DNA of 34,926 bases from an uncultured Pelagibacteraceae bacterium. GTDB lineage: Bacteria > Pseudomonadota > Alphaproteobacteria > Pelagibacterales > Pelagibacteraceae. The translations under genes and the position numbers were made by a program. The notes beneath the pieces were generated by a model. That model was not told where the DNA came from. It searched no databases and was given only the letters and a program-made list of their open reading frames with translations. Of this stretch, positions 1 to 7,822 are shown in pieces (position 1 is the first letter of the stretch; every line of letters starts with the position of its first letter). The DNA is taken from positions 1 through 34,926 of the forward strand of contig CACMCJ010000009.1 of the NCBI GenBank assembly GCA_902612235.1, given 5' to 3'.

Positions 1-1059
1 CGAAGTGTTCATACCTTAGCAGTAAAAGCTACAAATAGGTTTGAGGAAACAAGAGATATTGTTAAATCTTACATAAACGCAAAACATAGAGAAGAAATAA
101 TTTTTACAAAAGGAGCTACCGAAGCAATTAATCTTGTAGCTAACTCATTTGGTGAAAAATATATTAAAACTGGAGATGAAATTCTTGTCACTGAGCTAGA
201 GCACCATTCAAATTACGTGCCTTGGCATTATTTAAGAAAAAAAAAAGGAGCAATTATAAAATTTGCCTCAGTAGATAATAATGGAGAAATAGATGTTAAT
301 GAGTTTAAAAAACAAATAACTGATAAAACTAAAATAATTGCTTTTACACATATTTCTAATGTTACCGGTACAGTAATGCCTGTAAAACAAATTATTGATT
401 TAGCGAAGTCAAAAAAAATTCCAGTTTTAATTGATGGTACACAAGGTGCCCCACACTCAGTTCTTGATGTTCAAGATCTAGATTGTGATTTTTATGCAAT
501 TTCTTGCCATAAAATGTATGGCCCTAATGGACTTGGTATTCTTTACGCAAAAAAAAAATGGGTCGATGAACTACCGCCATATCAGGGAGGAGGGGGCATG
601 ATCAATGAAGTAAAAAAAGACGAAGTAACATATGCTGATTCACCCACAAAATTTGAAGCTGGTACGATGCAAACAGCGGAAGTTGTGGCTTTTGCAAAAT
701 CAATAAAGTTTATTCAAGAATTAGGTATAAAAAATATAGAAAATCATGAAAGCCAAGTTCTAGAATACGGATTAGAAAAATTAAGAAAAAACAATTCTGT
801 AAATATTATTGGTAATCCAAAAAAAAGAGCTTCTATAATGTCTTTTACAATTAAAGGTATTCATCCACATGACATTGCAACAATTTTAGATGACGATGGA
901 GTAGCTATAAGAGCTGGACATCATTGCTGTCAAATATTACATGATAAGCTCGGAATTCCTGCAACAGCTAGAGCCTCAATTGGAGTATACAATACAAAAG
1001 AAGATATAGATGTCCTATGCAACTCTATTGATAAATGTAAGAAAGTATTTCAGGTTTAA
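1..1059 (+). CDS. sufS: Cysteine desulfurase SufS (5' end outside window)
   Basis: Pyridoxal-phosphate enzyme that takes sulfur from L-cysteine as a persulfide for iron-sulfur cluster assembly by the cytosolic Suf machinery. The reading frame is open from base 1 (frame 1), giving 352 residues; the family is usually a little over 400, so about 50 N-terminal residues are missing. The PLP lysine is in SCHKMYGPNG (codon 511-513), after the LIDGTQGAPH stretch with its cofactor-contacting Asp and His. The persulfide cysteine is in RAGHHCC (codon 925-927), followed by ARASIGVYNT, the pattern of SufS-type (group II) rather than IscS-type enzymes. A second Cys directly follows the catalytic one. Two A10 runs (lysine codons near 237-246 and 549-558) lie in the frame. 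Abuts sufU with no spacer, so it is almost certainly the same mRNA; sufBCD are expected upstream. Very sure of the family. Confidence 0.96.
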   Translation, partial: RSVHTLAVKATNRFEETRDIVKSYINAKHREEIIFTKGATEAINLVANSFGEKYIKTGDEILVTELEHHSNYVPWHYLRKKKGAIIKFASVDNNGEIDVNEFKKQITDKTKIIAFTHISNVTGTVMPVKQIIDLAKSKKIPVLIDGTQGAPHSVLDVQDLDCDFYAISCHKMYGPNGLGILYAKKKWVDELPPYQGGGGMINEVKKDEVTYADSPTKFEAGTMQTAEVVAFAKSIKFIQELGIKNIENHESQVLEYGLEKLRKNNSVNIIGNPKKRASIMSFTIKGIHPHDIATILDDDGVAIRAGHHCCQILHDKLGIPATARASIGVYNTKEDIDVLCNSIDKCKKVFQV

Positions 1060-1509
1060 ATGGAACTTAAAGAGCTATATCAAGAAATAATTTTAGACCA
1101 CGCAAAAAATCCTAGGAATCAAGGCAAGTGCGAAGGCTATAATTATGACGCTAAAGCACATAATCCCTTATGTGGTGATAAAGTTCACATTTATTTAAAA
1201 CTAGATAAAGATGAAAATATTTCAGGTTTAAGTTTTGAGGGAGAGGGTTGTGCAATTTCTTTGGCCTCAGCCTCAATTCTTACCGATACGCTCAAAGGAA
1301 AAGATTTACAGTTTTCAAGAAAGTTAACTAATGACTTTTTAGATATGTTGAAAAATAAATCAAAAATAAGACTTAACAGTTTATCTGAAGATCAGTTGAC
1401 AACAATATCATCTTTGTCAGGGGTTCAAGAATTCCCAATGAGAATAAAATGTGCAACAATGGCATGGCATACACTTTTATCTGCGGTTAAAAAAAAGAGT
1501 AAAATATGA
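1060..1509 (+). CDS. sufU: SufU-type zinc protein, sulfur acceptor for SufS
   Basis: 149-residue IscU-fold protein. Visible ligands are Cys38 and Asp40 (in PLCGD), Cys64 (GEGCAIS) and Cys131 (IKCATMAW), matching the Cys-Asp-Cys-Cys zinc site of SufU. Two features separate it from scaffold IscU: an extra stretch of about 20 residues between the second and third cysteines, and no LPPVK chaperone-binding motif before the last Cys (here FPMRIKC). In characterised Gram-positive systems SufU is the zinc-dependent partner that relays persulfide from SufS to SufBCD; the same role is inferred here from its place directly after sufS. ATG follows the sufS stop at once and the end overlaps sufT by 4 bases. 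It could alternatively be annotated simply as an IscU/NifU-like protein. Confidence 0.92.
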   Translation: MELKELYQEIILDHAKNPRNQGKCEGYNYDAKAHNPLCGDKVHIYLKLDKDENISGLSFEGEGCAISLASASILTDTLKGKDLQFSRKLTNDFLDMLKNKSKIRLNSLSEDQLTTISSLSGVQEFPMRIKCATMAWHTLLSAVKKKSKI

Positions 1510-1808
1510 ATGATTTAAAAGAGAAAATTATTTCGGAAATAAAGAAAATCTATGATCCAGAAATTCCTGTTAATATCTATGAACTCGGTCTGATATATAA
1601 AATAGAAATAAATGATGATAAAAAAGTCCTAATAGAAATGACCTTAACCACACCTAATTGCCCTGTAGCTGATAGTTTGCCAAAATTAGTAAAAAATAAT
1701 ATACTAAAGATTGACGATGTAAACGATGTTGATCTCAAATTAGTTTGGGATCCTCCTTGGACAAAAGAAAAAATGTCAGAAGCTGCAAAACTAGAATTAA
1801 ATTTATGA
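1506..1808 (+). CDS. sufT: SufT / MIP18 (DUF59) iron-sulfur assembly factor
   Basis: 100-residue protein that is essentially one MIP18/DUF59 domain. It shows the family signatures YDPEIPVNIYELGLIY near residues 17-32 and TTPNCPVAD near 55-63, with the single conserved Cys, and a DPPWTKEKMSE motif near the C-terminus. SufT proteins help mature Fe-S proteins under high demand; the exact step is not settled for the family. The start overlaps the sufU stop by 4 bases (ATGA) and the stop overlaps the next gene's start by 4, so translation is probably coupled along the operon. The length is normal for the stand-alone SufT form. Confidence 0.92.
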   Translation: MNDLKEKIISEIKKIYDPEIPVNIYELGLIYKIEINDDKKVLIEMTLTTPNCPVADSLPKLVKNNILKIDDVNDVDLKLVWDPPWTKEKMSEAAKLELNL

Positions 1809-2140
1809 ATAAACAGATTATCAAACTTAGCGACAGCGCAGTTGTAAGGATAAAAGAAATTATGTCAGAGGCTGAAAATTCAACAATTGGCGTGAGAGTT
1901 GGAGTTAAGTCTGGGGGTTGTGCGGGGATGTCTTATGTAATGGAATACGCAAAAGATATTAAACCAAACGAAGAAGTAATTGAAGATAATGGAGTAAAAG
2001 TATTAATTGATCCTAAGGCTATTATTTATCTTTTGGGTACAGAAATGGATTACAAAAAAGAAAAGTTTTCGTCGCAATTCATATTCAAAAATCCGAATGA
2101 AACTGAGAGATGCGGATGTGGTGAATCTTTTAAAGTTTAA
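1805..2140 (+). CDS. sufA: A-type iron-sulfur carrier (SufA/IscA/ErpA family)
   Basis: Start chosen at the ATG at 1805, which overlaps the sufT stop as ATGA; an upstream ATG at 1745 lies inside sufT and would add 20 residues unrelated to the family. The product has 111 residues. It carries the three conserved cysteines: Cys39 in KSGGCAGMSY and Cys103/Cys105 in RCGCGESF. These proteins accept Fe-S clusters from the scaffold and pass them to targets. Last gene of the suf operon; its stop shares the tetranucleotide TTAA with the convergent glnA stop. I call it sufA from operon position; sequence alone does not exclude an ErpA-like role. Confidence 0.93.
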   Translation: MNKQIIKLSDSAVVRIKEIMSEAENSTIGVRVGVKSGGCAGMSYVMEYAKDIKPNEEVIEDNGVKVLIDPKAIIYLLGTEMDYKKEKFSSQFIFKNPNETERCGCGESFKV

Positions 2141-3543
2141 CCACTGTAATACATTTCAAATTCGATAGGATGCGGAGTATGTTCGAACTTGTAAATTTCT
2201 TGGAATTTTAAATCAATATAAGCGTCTATTTGATCATCTGTGAACACTCCACCTTGAGTTAAAAACTTTCGATCTTTGTCTAAATTTTGCATGGCCTCAC
2301 GTAAAGAACCACAAACAGTGGGTAATTTTTTAACTTCATCCTCAGACAAAGTATATAAATCTTTATCAAACGATTTGCCAGGGTCGATCTTATTTTTTAT
2401 TCCATCAATACCAGCCATTAACATTGAAGCAAAAGTTAAGTATGGGTTTCCTGCAGCGTCAGGAAATCTTATTTCCATTCTTGCTGCTTTTGGGTTCATT
2501 ATTACTGGAATCCTACATGAAGCAGATCTATTTCTAGCAGAGTAGGCTAAGATTACCGGGGCTTCAAATCCTGGTATTAATCTTTTATAACTATTAGTAG
2601 TAGCATTGGAGAATGCGTTGATAGCTCTAGCGTGTTTTAAAATTCCACCAATGTAATATAATGCTGTTTTAGATAAACCGGCGTACTCCTTACCCATAAA
2701 AACTGGAGTATCTCCTTTCCAAATTGATTGGTGACAATGCATACCAGAGCCATTATCTCCTTTAACAGGCTTAGGCATGAAAGTTGCTGTTTTACCAAAA
2801 GAGTGAGAAACCATTTGTACGGCATATTTGTATAATTGGAGGTTATCGGCCATATTTGTTAATGTTCCAAAATACATTCCAAGTTCATGTTGACTAGGAG
2901 CAACTTCATGATGATGTTTTTCAACTTTCACTCCCATATCTTTTAAGGCTTTTAAATATTCACCTCTCATATCTTGAGCGCTATCAACTGGAGGCACAGG
3001 AAAATATCCACCTTTAATACCAGGTCTATGTCCCATATTTCCATTTTCGTATTTTTTCCCCGTATTATAAGGACCCTCCGAACTATCAATACTAAAGCTG
3101 GTCTCATTCATATCATTTTTAAATCTTACATCGTCAAATACGAAAAATTCTGGCTCTGGGCCAAAATAAGACTTATCTCCAATTCCTGATTTTTTTAAAA
3201 ATGCTTCTGCTTTTTTGGCTGTTCCTCTTGGATCCCTTTCGTATGGATCTTTTTTCACAGCATCCATAATATCGCAAAAAATATTCAAAGTTGTGTGAGA
3301 ATTAAATGGATCAATGATAGGTCTGTCCAAATCTGGTTTTAGTATCATATCAGACTCATTTATTGCTTTCCAACCAGCAATAGATGAACCATCAAAAAAC
3401 ACTCCGTTACTTAGTAAATCTTCGTCTACAACACTCGCGTCCATTGTTAGGTGTTGAAGTTTACCTCTAGGGTCCGTAAATCGTAAATCGACAAACTCAA
3501 CTTGCTTGTCTTTCAATAATTTTAGAATATTTTTACTACTCAT
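2137..3543 (-). CDS. glnA: Glutamine synthetase, type I
   Basis: 468 residues, the standard length for dodecameric GSI. Makes glutamine from glutamate, ammonia and ATP; the main entry of ammonium into biomass. Signatures in order: FFDGSSIAGW (49-58), FGPEPEFFVFD (127-137), HHHEVAPSQHE (210-220), NGSGMHCHQS (264-273), NSYKRLIPGFEAP (317-329), ARNRSASCRIP (336-346) and MEIRFPDAAGNPYL (356-369), which supply metal, nucleotide and glutamate ligands. Tyr397 in DLYTLSEDE is at the position adenylylated in GSI-beta enzymes, so control by covalent modification is possible; the modifying enzyme is not in this window. Convergent with and overlapping sufA by 4 bases at the 3' end; transcribed from the 122-base gap it shares with the EamA gene. 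Confidence 0.97.
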   Translation of the reverse strand: MSSKNILKLLKDKQVEFVDLRFTDPRGKLQHLTMDASVVDEDLLSNGVFFDGSSIAGWKAINESDMILKPDLDRPIIDPFNSHTTLNIFCDIMDAVKKDPYERDPRGTAKKAEAFLKKSGIGDKSYFGPEPEFFVFDDVRFKNDMNETSFSIDSSEGPYNTGKKYENGNMGHRPGIKGGYFPVPPVDSAQDMRGEYLKALKDMGVKVEKHHHEVAPSQHELGMYFGTLTNMADNLQLYKYAVQMVSHSFGKTATFMPKPVKGDNGSGMHCHQSIWKGDTPVFMGKEYAGLSKTALYYIGGILKHARAINAFSNATTNSYKRLIPGFEAPVILAYSARNRSASCRIPVIMNPKAARMEIRFPDAAGNPYLTFASMLMAGIDGIKNKIDPGKSFDKDLYTLSEDEVKKLPTVCGSLREAMQNLDKDRKFLTQGGVFTDDQIDAYIDLKFQEIYKFEHTPHPIEFEMYYSG

Positions 3544-3665
3544 TTGAATTTATTTACTTTGTAATGTTTTTAATTTTCACGAACATACATAACTATTGAT
3601 TTCAATATATAATAATTAGTATATATCAGCTATGCATTTTATTCATAATACAATCTCTACTTGAA
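3544..3665. promoter_or_regulatory. Divergent intergenic region between glnA and the EamA gene
   Basis: This 122-base AT-rich gap is the only place from which glnA (minus) and the exporter gene (plus) can start. A perfect -10 hexamer TATAAT lies at 3608-3613 on the plus strand, but I see no convincing -35 at 16-18 bases upstream. On the minus strand TATACT (3623-3618) is a possible -10, also without a good -35. No sigma54 element (GG-N10-GC type) or NtrC-like palindrome was recognised. Base composition alone would produce such hexamers, so only the region, not the exact sites, is supported. Confidence 0.35.
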
Positions 3666-4565
3666 ATGAGAGAAGCTAATACTTTCGATTTATCACTGTT
3701 AATTATACTAGCCATAATTTGGGGTTCAGCCTTTTTTAATATTAAAATTGCAACACATTCTTACGATCCATTTACTCTCGCATTAGTAAGAGTAATGTTT
3801 GCTAGTATTCCTTTATTAGTTTTGTGTAAAGTAAAAGAAATTAAAATTGAAGCTTTCAGTAAAAACTGGAAATTATATTCGTTAATAGGTTTATGTAATA
3901 TTGCCATCCCTTTTGTTTTAATTGCTATAGGGACAGCTAAAATAAATAGTTACCTTGCAGCTATATTAATGAGCACTACACCTCTGAGCGGATCAATTCT
4001 TGCGCATTTTTTTATCAAAGATGAAAAGCTTTCTATTCCTAAATCATTAGGAGTTTTAATTGGATTTAGCGGTATCGTATTATTATTTTTTGATAAAGTA
4101 ATAATTAATAGTGAAAATTATATTTACGCTTTAATCACCATTTTAGGATCAACCTTTTATTGTATTGGTGGATTATTGACTTTAAAATTAAAAAATAAAA
4201 AAAATGAAAATGTTACTACTTCTACAACCTTGTGGTCGGTAATATTTTTATTACCATTTTCACTTATATTTGAAGAACCATGGAACTCATCTCCGTCTTT
4301 TGAGTCAACTTTATCATTGTTATACTTAGGAGTTGTAGCAACTGGTTTGGCTTGGATGATTAGATTTAGAATTTTAACAGTAAATGGCTTAGTTTTTCAG
4401 ACTCAAGTAGCTTATTTAATTCCAATTTTTGGAATTATATTTGGATATTTTTTAATGGATGAAATAATTACATGGAGAGTTTTAATTTCATTAGCTATAA
4501 TCTTATTAGGTATTTATATTTTTAAAAAAAACAACAAAGGTATAAAAAGGAAATATGCAAACTGA
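3666..4565 (+). CDS. EamA-family (drug/metabolite) transporter
   Basis: 299 residues, very hydrophobic, consistent with about ten membrane helices in two EamA repeats (about 10-140 and 150-290), the usual architecture and length. The first repeat begins with IIWGSAFFNIKIA, the typical start of the fold, and has the EKLSIPKSLGVLIGFSGIVLL pattern of helices 4-5; the second ends with GIIFGYFLMDEIITWRVLISLAIILLG in the same pattern. Members of this superfamily export or import amino acids, nucleotides or other small solutes; no substrate can be read from the sequence. It ends in a basic tail and overlaps the following glycosyltransferase gene by 11 bases, so both are probably co-transcribed. Confidence 0.88.
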   Translation: MREANTFDLSLLIILAIIWGSAFFNIKIATHSYDPFTLALVRVMFASIPLLVLCKVKEIKIEAFSKNWKLYSLIGLCNIAIPFVLIAIGTAKINSYLAAILMSTTPLSGSILAHFFIKDEKLSIPKSLGVLIGFSGIVLLFFDKVIINSENYIYALITILGSTFYCIGGLLTLKLKNKKNENVTTSTTLWSVIFLLPFSLIFEEPWNSSPSFESTLSLLYLGVVATGLAWMIRFRILTVNGLVFQTQVAYLIPIFGIIFGYFLMDEIITWRVLISLAIILLGIYIFKKNNKGIKRKYAN

Positions 4566-5625
4566 AATCGAATTAAGTTTTTTATCAATTTTTGCATTTA
4601 TAACTTTTTTTATTTTTTTAATTATTAGCAAATATTCATACAAAATTAACAATGGCGCTCTCTTAGATAATGATTTTTTAAAACCCCAGGCTTTTCATGA
4701 GGAGGCTATCCCGAGAAGTGGGGGAATAGCAAGTATAATTTGTTTATTTATTTTATTTGGAATTTATTATCTTCTTTTTTACAAGGTTCCTTACGAATAC
4801 GTTTTTTTGTGCTCAAGTTTATTTGTTGTTGGTTATTTAGATGATATTAAATTAAACATTAGCCCAAATATTAGACTTTCATTAATGATTATTTTTTTAA
4901 TAATATCAGTATCTTTTTTTCCTATTAAAATTTTTAATATAGATTTGTTGTTTTTAAATTCTTGGATAGAAAATAAATTTTTTTCTACAATTTTTATAAT
5001 GTTGTGCATTTTATTTATAATTAATGGCGCTAATTTAATTGATGGATTTAATGGTCTATTAACAATAAATTTAATAATCATAAATTCAGTTTTGTTGTTT
5101 ATTAACTTAAAAAATAATCAACTTGAATTTTCATTTTTTTTAACTGCTCAAATAATAATTTTACTTTCTTTTCTAATATTTAATTTTCCAAAAGCAAAGA
5201 TGTTTTTAGGTGACAGTGGATCATATTTATTTGGCTCTCTAGTTTCATTAAATACAATCATAACAAATAATGTTAATTCTCAAATCTCATCATTTTTCTT
5301 TTGCATTTTGTTGTCCTACTTATTTTTTGAAGTATTTTTTTCATTTGTAAGAAAGTTGTACCAAAAAAAATCTCCAGTTCTTCCAGATAAAAGTCATTTA
5401 CATATGCTAAGTTTCGCACAAACCTCAAAAATCTTTGGAGCTGATAAAAGTAATTATATGAATTCAGTTATAATAAATTTAGTTTATTCAATTTTAGTAT
5501 TACCAGCTATATATTTTGCTGATAACGGCCTAATTTGTAAATTTTGGTTTTTCTCTATTATTTTTATCTATTTACTGTTCTATTACAGACTTTATCATTT
5601 AACAAAAAAAAATTTTGATATATAA
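4555..5625 (+). CDS. WecA/MraY-like polyprenyl-phosphate sugar-1-phosphate transferase
   Basis: 356-residue integral membrane enzyme of the glycosyltransferase 4 superfamily, which moves a sugar-1-phosphate from a UDP-sugar to undecaprenyl phosphate at the inner membrane and so starts synthesis of a surface glycan. Visible signatures: FHEEAIPRSGG near residues 47-57, the Asp pair in VGYLDDIKL, NGANLIDGFNGL, MFLGDSGSYLFG and the cytosolic histidine motif DKSHLHML. About ten helices alternate with these loops. The context (no peptidoglycan genes nearby) favours a WecA-like lipid-carrier role over MraY, but the sugar cannot be read. A Shine-Dalgarno-like AAGGA (4547-4551) precedes the ATG, inside the upstream exporter gene. 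tRNA-Leu follows 17 bases after the stop. Confidence 0.88.
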   Translation: MQTEIELSFLSIFAFITFFIFLIISKYSYKINNGALLDNDFLKPQAFHEEAIPRSGGIASIICLFILFGIYYLLFYKVPYEYVFLCSSLFVVGYLDDIKLNISPNIRLSLMIIFLIISVSFFPIKIFNIDLLFLNSWIENKFFSTIFIMLCILFIINGANLIDGFNGLLTINLIIINSVLLFINLKNNQLEFSFFLTAQIIILLSFLIFNFPKAKMFLGDSGSYLFGSLVSLNTIITNNVNSQISSFFFCILLSYLFFEVFFSFVRKLYQKKSPVLPDKSHLHMLSFAQTSKIFGADKSNYMNSVIINLVYSILVLPAIYFADNGLICKFWFFSIIFIYLLFYYRLYHLTKKNFDI

Positions 5626-5642
5626 ATCATCGCAAACAATTT

Positions 5643-5727
5643 GGGCAAGTGGCGGAATTGGTATACGCGCTGGTCTTAGAAACCAGTGCCGCAAGGCTTA
5701 AGAGTTCGAGTCTCTTCTTGCCCACCA
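5643..5727 (+). tRNA. tRNA-Leu (anticodon UAG)
   Basis: 85 bases with a complete cloverleaf. The acceptor GGGCAAG pairs perfectly with CTTGCCC, the anticodon stem is CTGGT/ACCAG around loop CTTAGAA (anticodon TAG), a long variable arm has stem GCC/GGC as expected for a class II tRNA, and the T stem is AAGAG/CTCTT. The 3' CCA is encoded (5725-5727). It lies only 17 bases after the transferase gene and 8 bases before tig, so it is probably cut out of a longer transcript. Confidence 0.98.
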
Positions 5728-5735
5728 TTTAAAAT

Positions 5736-7109
5736 ATGAAAACAGTAGTTCAATCTAAAAAGGGTTTAAAAACTATTTTATCAATAGTTGTCGAAAAGAA
5801 AACTATTCAAAAAAAAATGGACGAAAGACTTTTAGAACTTCAAAAAGAAGTTGCATTAAAAGGATTTAGAGCAGGGAAGGTTCCCCCATCAGTTATAAAA
5901 AGTCAGTTTGGTAAATCTATTTATGGAGAAGTGATAGATAAGATTTTAAGAGAAACTTCATCAAAAGCAATAGAGGAAAAAAAAATTAAAGTTGCTGGAC
6001 AACCAAAGATCGAACTTAAAACATTTGGAGAAGGTAAAGATTTAAACTATGAACTTCAGATAGACACGCTTCCACAAATAAAACTTAAATCATTCGAAAA
6101 TTACCAAGCAGCAGAATATAAAATTAAAATTGAAGATCAGATAATTGAAACAAAATTAAAAGAAATATCAGTTAATAACAAAAGTTTTGAAGACAAGAAA
6201 GATAACGAGGAGGCAAAAAGAGGAGACCAAGTAACATTTGATTATTCTGCGACAGTTGACGGTAATAAATTTGAGGGAAGTGAGGGCAAAGGCGTTAAGT
6301 TAGAATTAGGAAAAGATTTATTTTTAAAAGGATTTGATGATCAATTAATAGGAGTAAAAAAAGGGGACTTAAAAAAATTAGATGCTACATTACCTGCTAA
6401 CCATCCGAAAAAAGAATTAGCTAATAAAAAAACAATTTTTGAATGTAAGATTTTAAATATTAAAAAATCTATTCAAAATAAAATTGATGATGAGTTTGCA
6501 AAAAAAATGGGAGCAAAGGATATAAATGATTTAAGAAAAATGATTGAAAAACAAATTTCAAATCAGTATTTACAAGCTCTTAATTCAATCACAAAAAAAG
6601 AAATACTTGATCAAATAGAAAAAAATCATGATTTTGAACTTCCACAAAACTTAATTGATCAAGAAGTTTCTATTATGACGAAAAATTTAAAAGACGAAGA
6701 AAAAAAGAAACACAAATTAAATAATGAGAAGCTTGCAAAATCAAGAATTAAACTAGGTTTACTTTTAAATGAGTACGGAGAAAAAAATAATTTAAAAGTC
6801 TCTGACGCTGAGGTAAAATCAGAAATTCAGAAACAAATACAAAGCATGCCTGGTCAAGAAAAAATGGTTCTTGATTATTACCAAAAAAATCCTCATGCTT
6901 CTCAGAGTTTAAAGGGCTCGATTTATGAGGAAAAAATTATTTCATTAATTAAATCAAAAATAAAACTCACTACGAAAACTATAAATACGAAACAAGCTGA
7001 AAAAATCATATCTGATTTTAATAAACTCTCTCAAGATCAAGTTAAACCAAAAAAATCTCAATCTTCTGAAAAATCTAAAGTTAAATCAGAAAAAATTAGT
7101 AAAAAGTAA
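5736..7109 (+). CDS. tig: Trigger factor, ribosome-associated chaperone and prolyl isomerase
   Basis: 457 residues, close to the family norm. The N-terminal ribosome-docking domain has the signature GFRAGKVP (43-50). A central FKBP-type peptidyl-prolyl isomerase domain (about 160-245) starts at RGDQVTFDYSA and contains LGKDLFLKGFDDQL. The rest is the helical C-terminal chaperone domain, and the last 30 residues are a Lys/Ser-rich low-complexity tail. It binds nascent chains at the ribosome exit. The ATG is only 8 bases after the CCA of tRNA-Leu and has no Shine-Dalgarno sequence. First gene of the tig-clpP-clpX-lon block, with clpP 22 bases downstream. Confidence 0.96.
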   Translation: MKTVVQSKKGLKTILSIVVEKKTIQKKMDERLLELQKEVALKGFRAGKVPPSVIKSQFGKSIYGEVIDKILRETSSKAIEEKKIKVAGQPKIELKTFGEGKDLNYELQIDTLPQIKLKSFENYQAAEYKIKIEDQIIETKLKEISVNNKSFEDKKDNEEAKRGDQVTFDYSATVDGNKFEGSEGKGVKLELGKDLFLKGFDDQLIGVKKGDLKKLDATLPANHPKKELANKKTIFECKILNIKKSIQNKIDDEFAKKMGAKDINDLRKMIEKQISNQYLQALNSITKKEILDQIEKNHDFELPQNLIDQEVSIMTKNLKDEEKKKHKLNNEKLAKSRIKLGLLLNEYGEKNNLKVSDAEVKSEIQKQIQSMPGQEKMVLDYYQKNPHASQSLKGSIYEEKIISLIKSKIKLTTKTINTKQAEKIISDFNKLSQDQVKPKKSQSSEKSKVKSEKISKK

Positions 7110-7131
7110 CCAATAGTTGTATAAAGCACTA

Positions 7132-7743
7132 ATGAGTCGGAATTTTGAAGAACAAATGAATAGTTTAATTCCAATGGTTGTTGAACAAACAAGCAAAGGG
7201 GAAAGAGCTTACGATATTTATTCTAGACTTTTAAAGGAAAGAATAGTTTTCTTAGTCGGTCCAGTTAATGATAATGTAGCTTCTTTAGTAACAGCGCAAC
7301 TTTTGTTTTTAGAGTCAGAAAATCCTAAAAAAGAAATAAATTTTTATATTAATAGTCCCGGTGGACTAGTTACTGCTGGTCTAGGAATTTATGATACTAT
7401 GCAGTATATTAACTCTCCAGTTTCTACTTTATGCATAGGCCAGGCATCTTCAATGGGCTCTTTTTTACTTGCTGCAGGAGAAAAGGGAAAAAGATATTCA
7501 CTACCAAACTCAAGGATAATGGTTCATCAACCCTCTGCTGGATTTCAAGGTCAAGCAACAGATATTCAAATTCATGCAAAAGAAATTTTATCTTTGAAAG
7601 AAAGATTAAATAATATTTATTCAAAACATACTGGAAAATCTCCCGATGAGATCGCAAAAGCTCTTGAGAGGGATAATTTTATGACTGCTGAGGAAGCTAA
7701 GAAATTTGGTTTGATAGACTCTGTTGTGGAAAAAAGAAAATAA
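7132..7743 (+). CDS. clpP: ATP-dependent Clp protease proteolytic subunit
   Basis: Serine peptidase that forms the double heptameric chamber of ClpXP. I start it at the ATG at 7132 (203 residues, [10 protein letters not shown]); an in-frame TTG at 7117 would add five residues (MYKAL) with no support. The catalytic triad is complete and correctly spaced: Ser107 in GQASSMGS, His132 in [10 protein letters not shown] and Asp181 in ERDNFMTA, the same intervals as Ser97/His122/Asp171 of mature E. coli ClpP. The N-terminal [22 protein letters not shown] segment fits the propeptide/axial-loop region. It sits between tig and clpX, the common proteobacterial order, and probably shares the tig transcript since the gap is only 22 bases. 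Confidence 0.97.
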   Translation: MSRNFEEQMNSLIPMVVEQTSKGERAYDIYSRLLKERIVFLVGPVNDNVASLVTAQLLFLESENPKKEINFYINSPGGLVTAGLGIYDTMQYINSPVSTLCIGQASSMGSFLLAAGEKGKRYSLPNSRIMVHQPSAGFQGQATDIQIHAKEILSLKERLNNIYSKHTGKSPDEIAKALERDNFMTAEEAKKFGLIDSVVEKRK

Positions 7744-7776
7744 AACACCATATATTGATTAAGTTTCAACTTCAGC

Positions 7777-7805
7777 TTGATAACAATAATATAGACATTT
7801 ATTAT
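7777..7805 (+). promoter_or_regulatory. Putative promoter of clpX
   Basis: In the 79-base gap between clpP and clpX, TTGATA (7777-7782) and TATTAT (7800-7805) are separated by exactly 17 bases; each has one mismatch to the sigma70 consensus. Transcription would begin near 7812, leaving a leader of about 11 bases before the clpX ATG. The -35 also reads CTTGATA, one mismatch from the sigma32 -35 box, but the matching sigma32 -10 is poor. AT-richness makes chance matches possible. Confidence 0.45.
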
Positions 7806-7822
7806 AGTTATATTGATTCGTT

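Noticed and set aside
1745-1804. Longer sufA beginning inside sufT
   Set aside because: The 20 extra residues are out-of-frame sufT sequence; the ATG at 1805 has the same ATGA overlap as the preceding junction.
2276-2545. Open frame antisense to glnA, 89 codons
   Set aside because: It lies fully within a strongly conserved glnA region and shows no family features; a shadow of the real gene.
3544-3665. NtrC/sigma54 control site or riboswitch in front of glnA
   Set aside because: No sigma54 -24/-12 element, no NtrC-type palindrome and no structured RNA pattern could be recognised by eye.
7117-7131. Upstream TTG start for clpP
   Set aside because: It adds only MYKAL; the ATG at 7132 gives a normal N-terminus and correct catalytic spacing.
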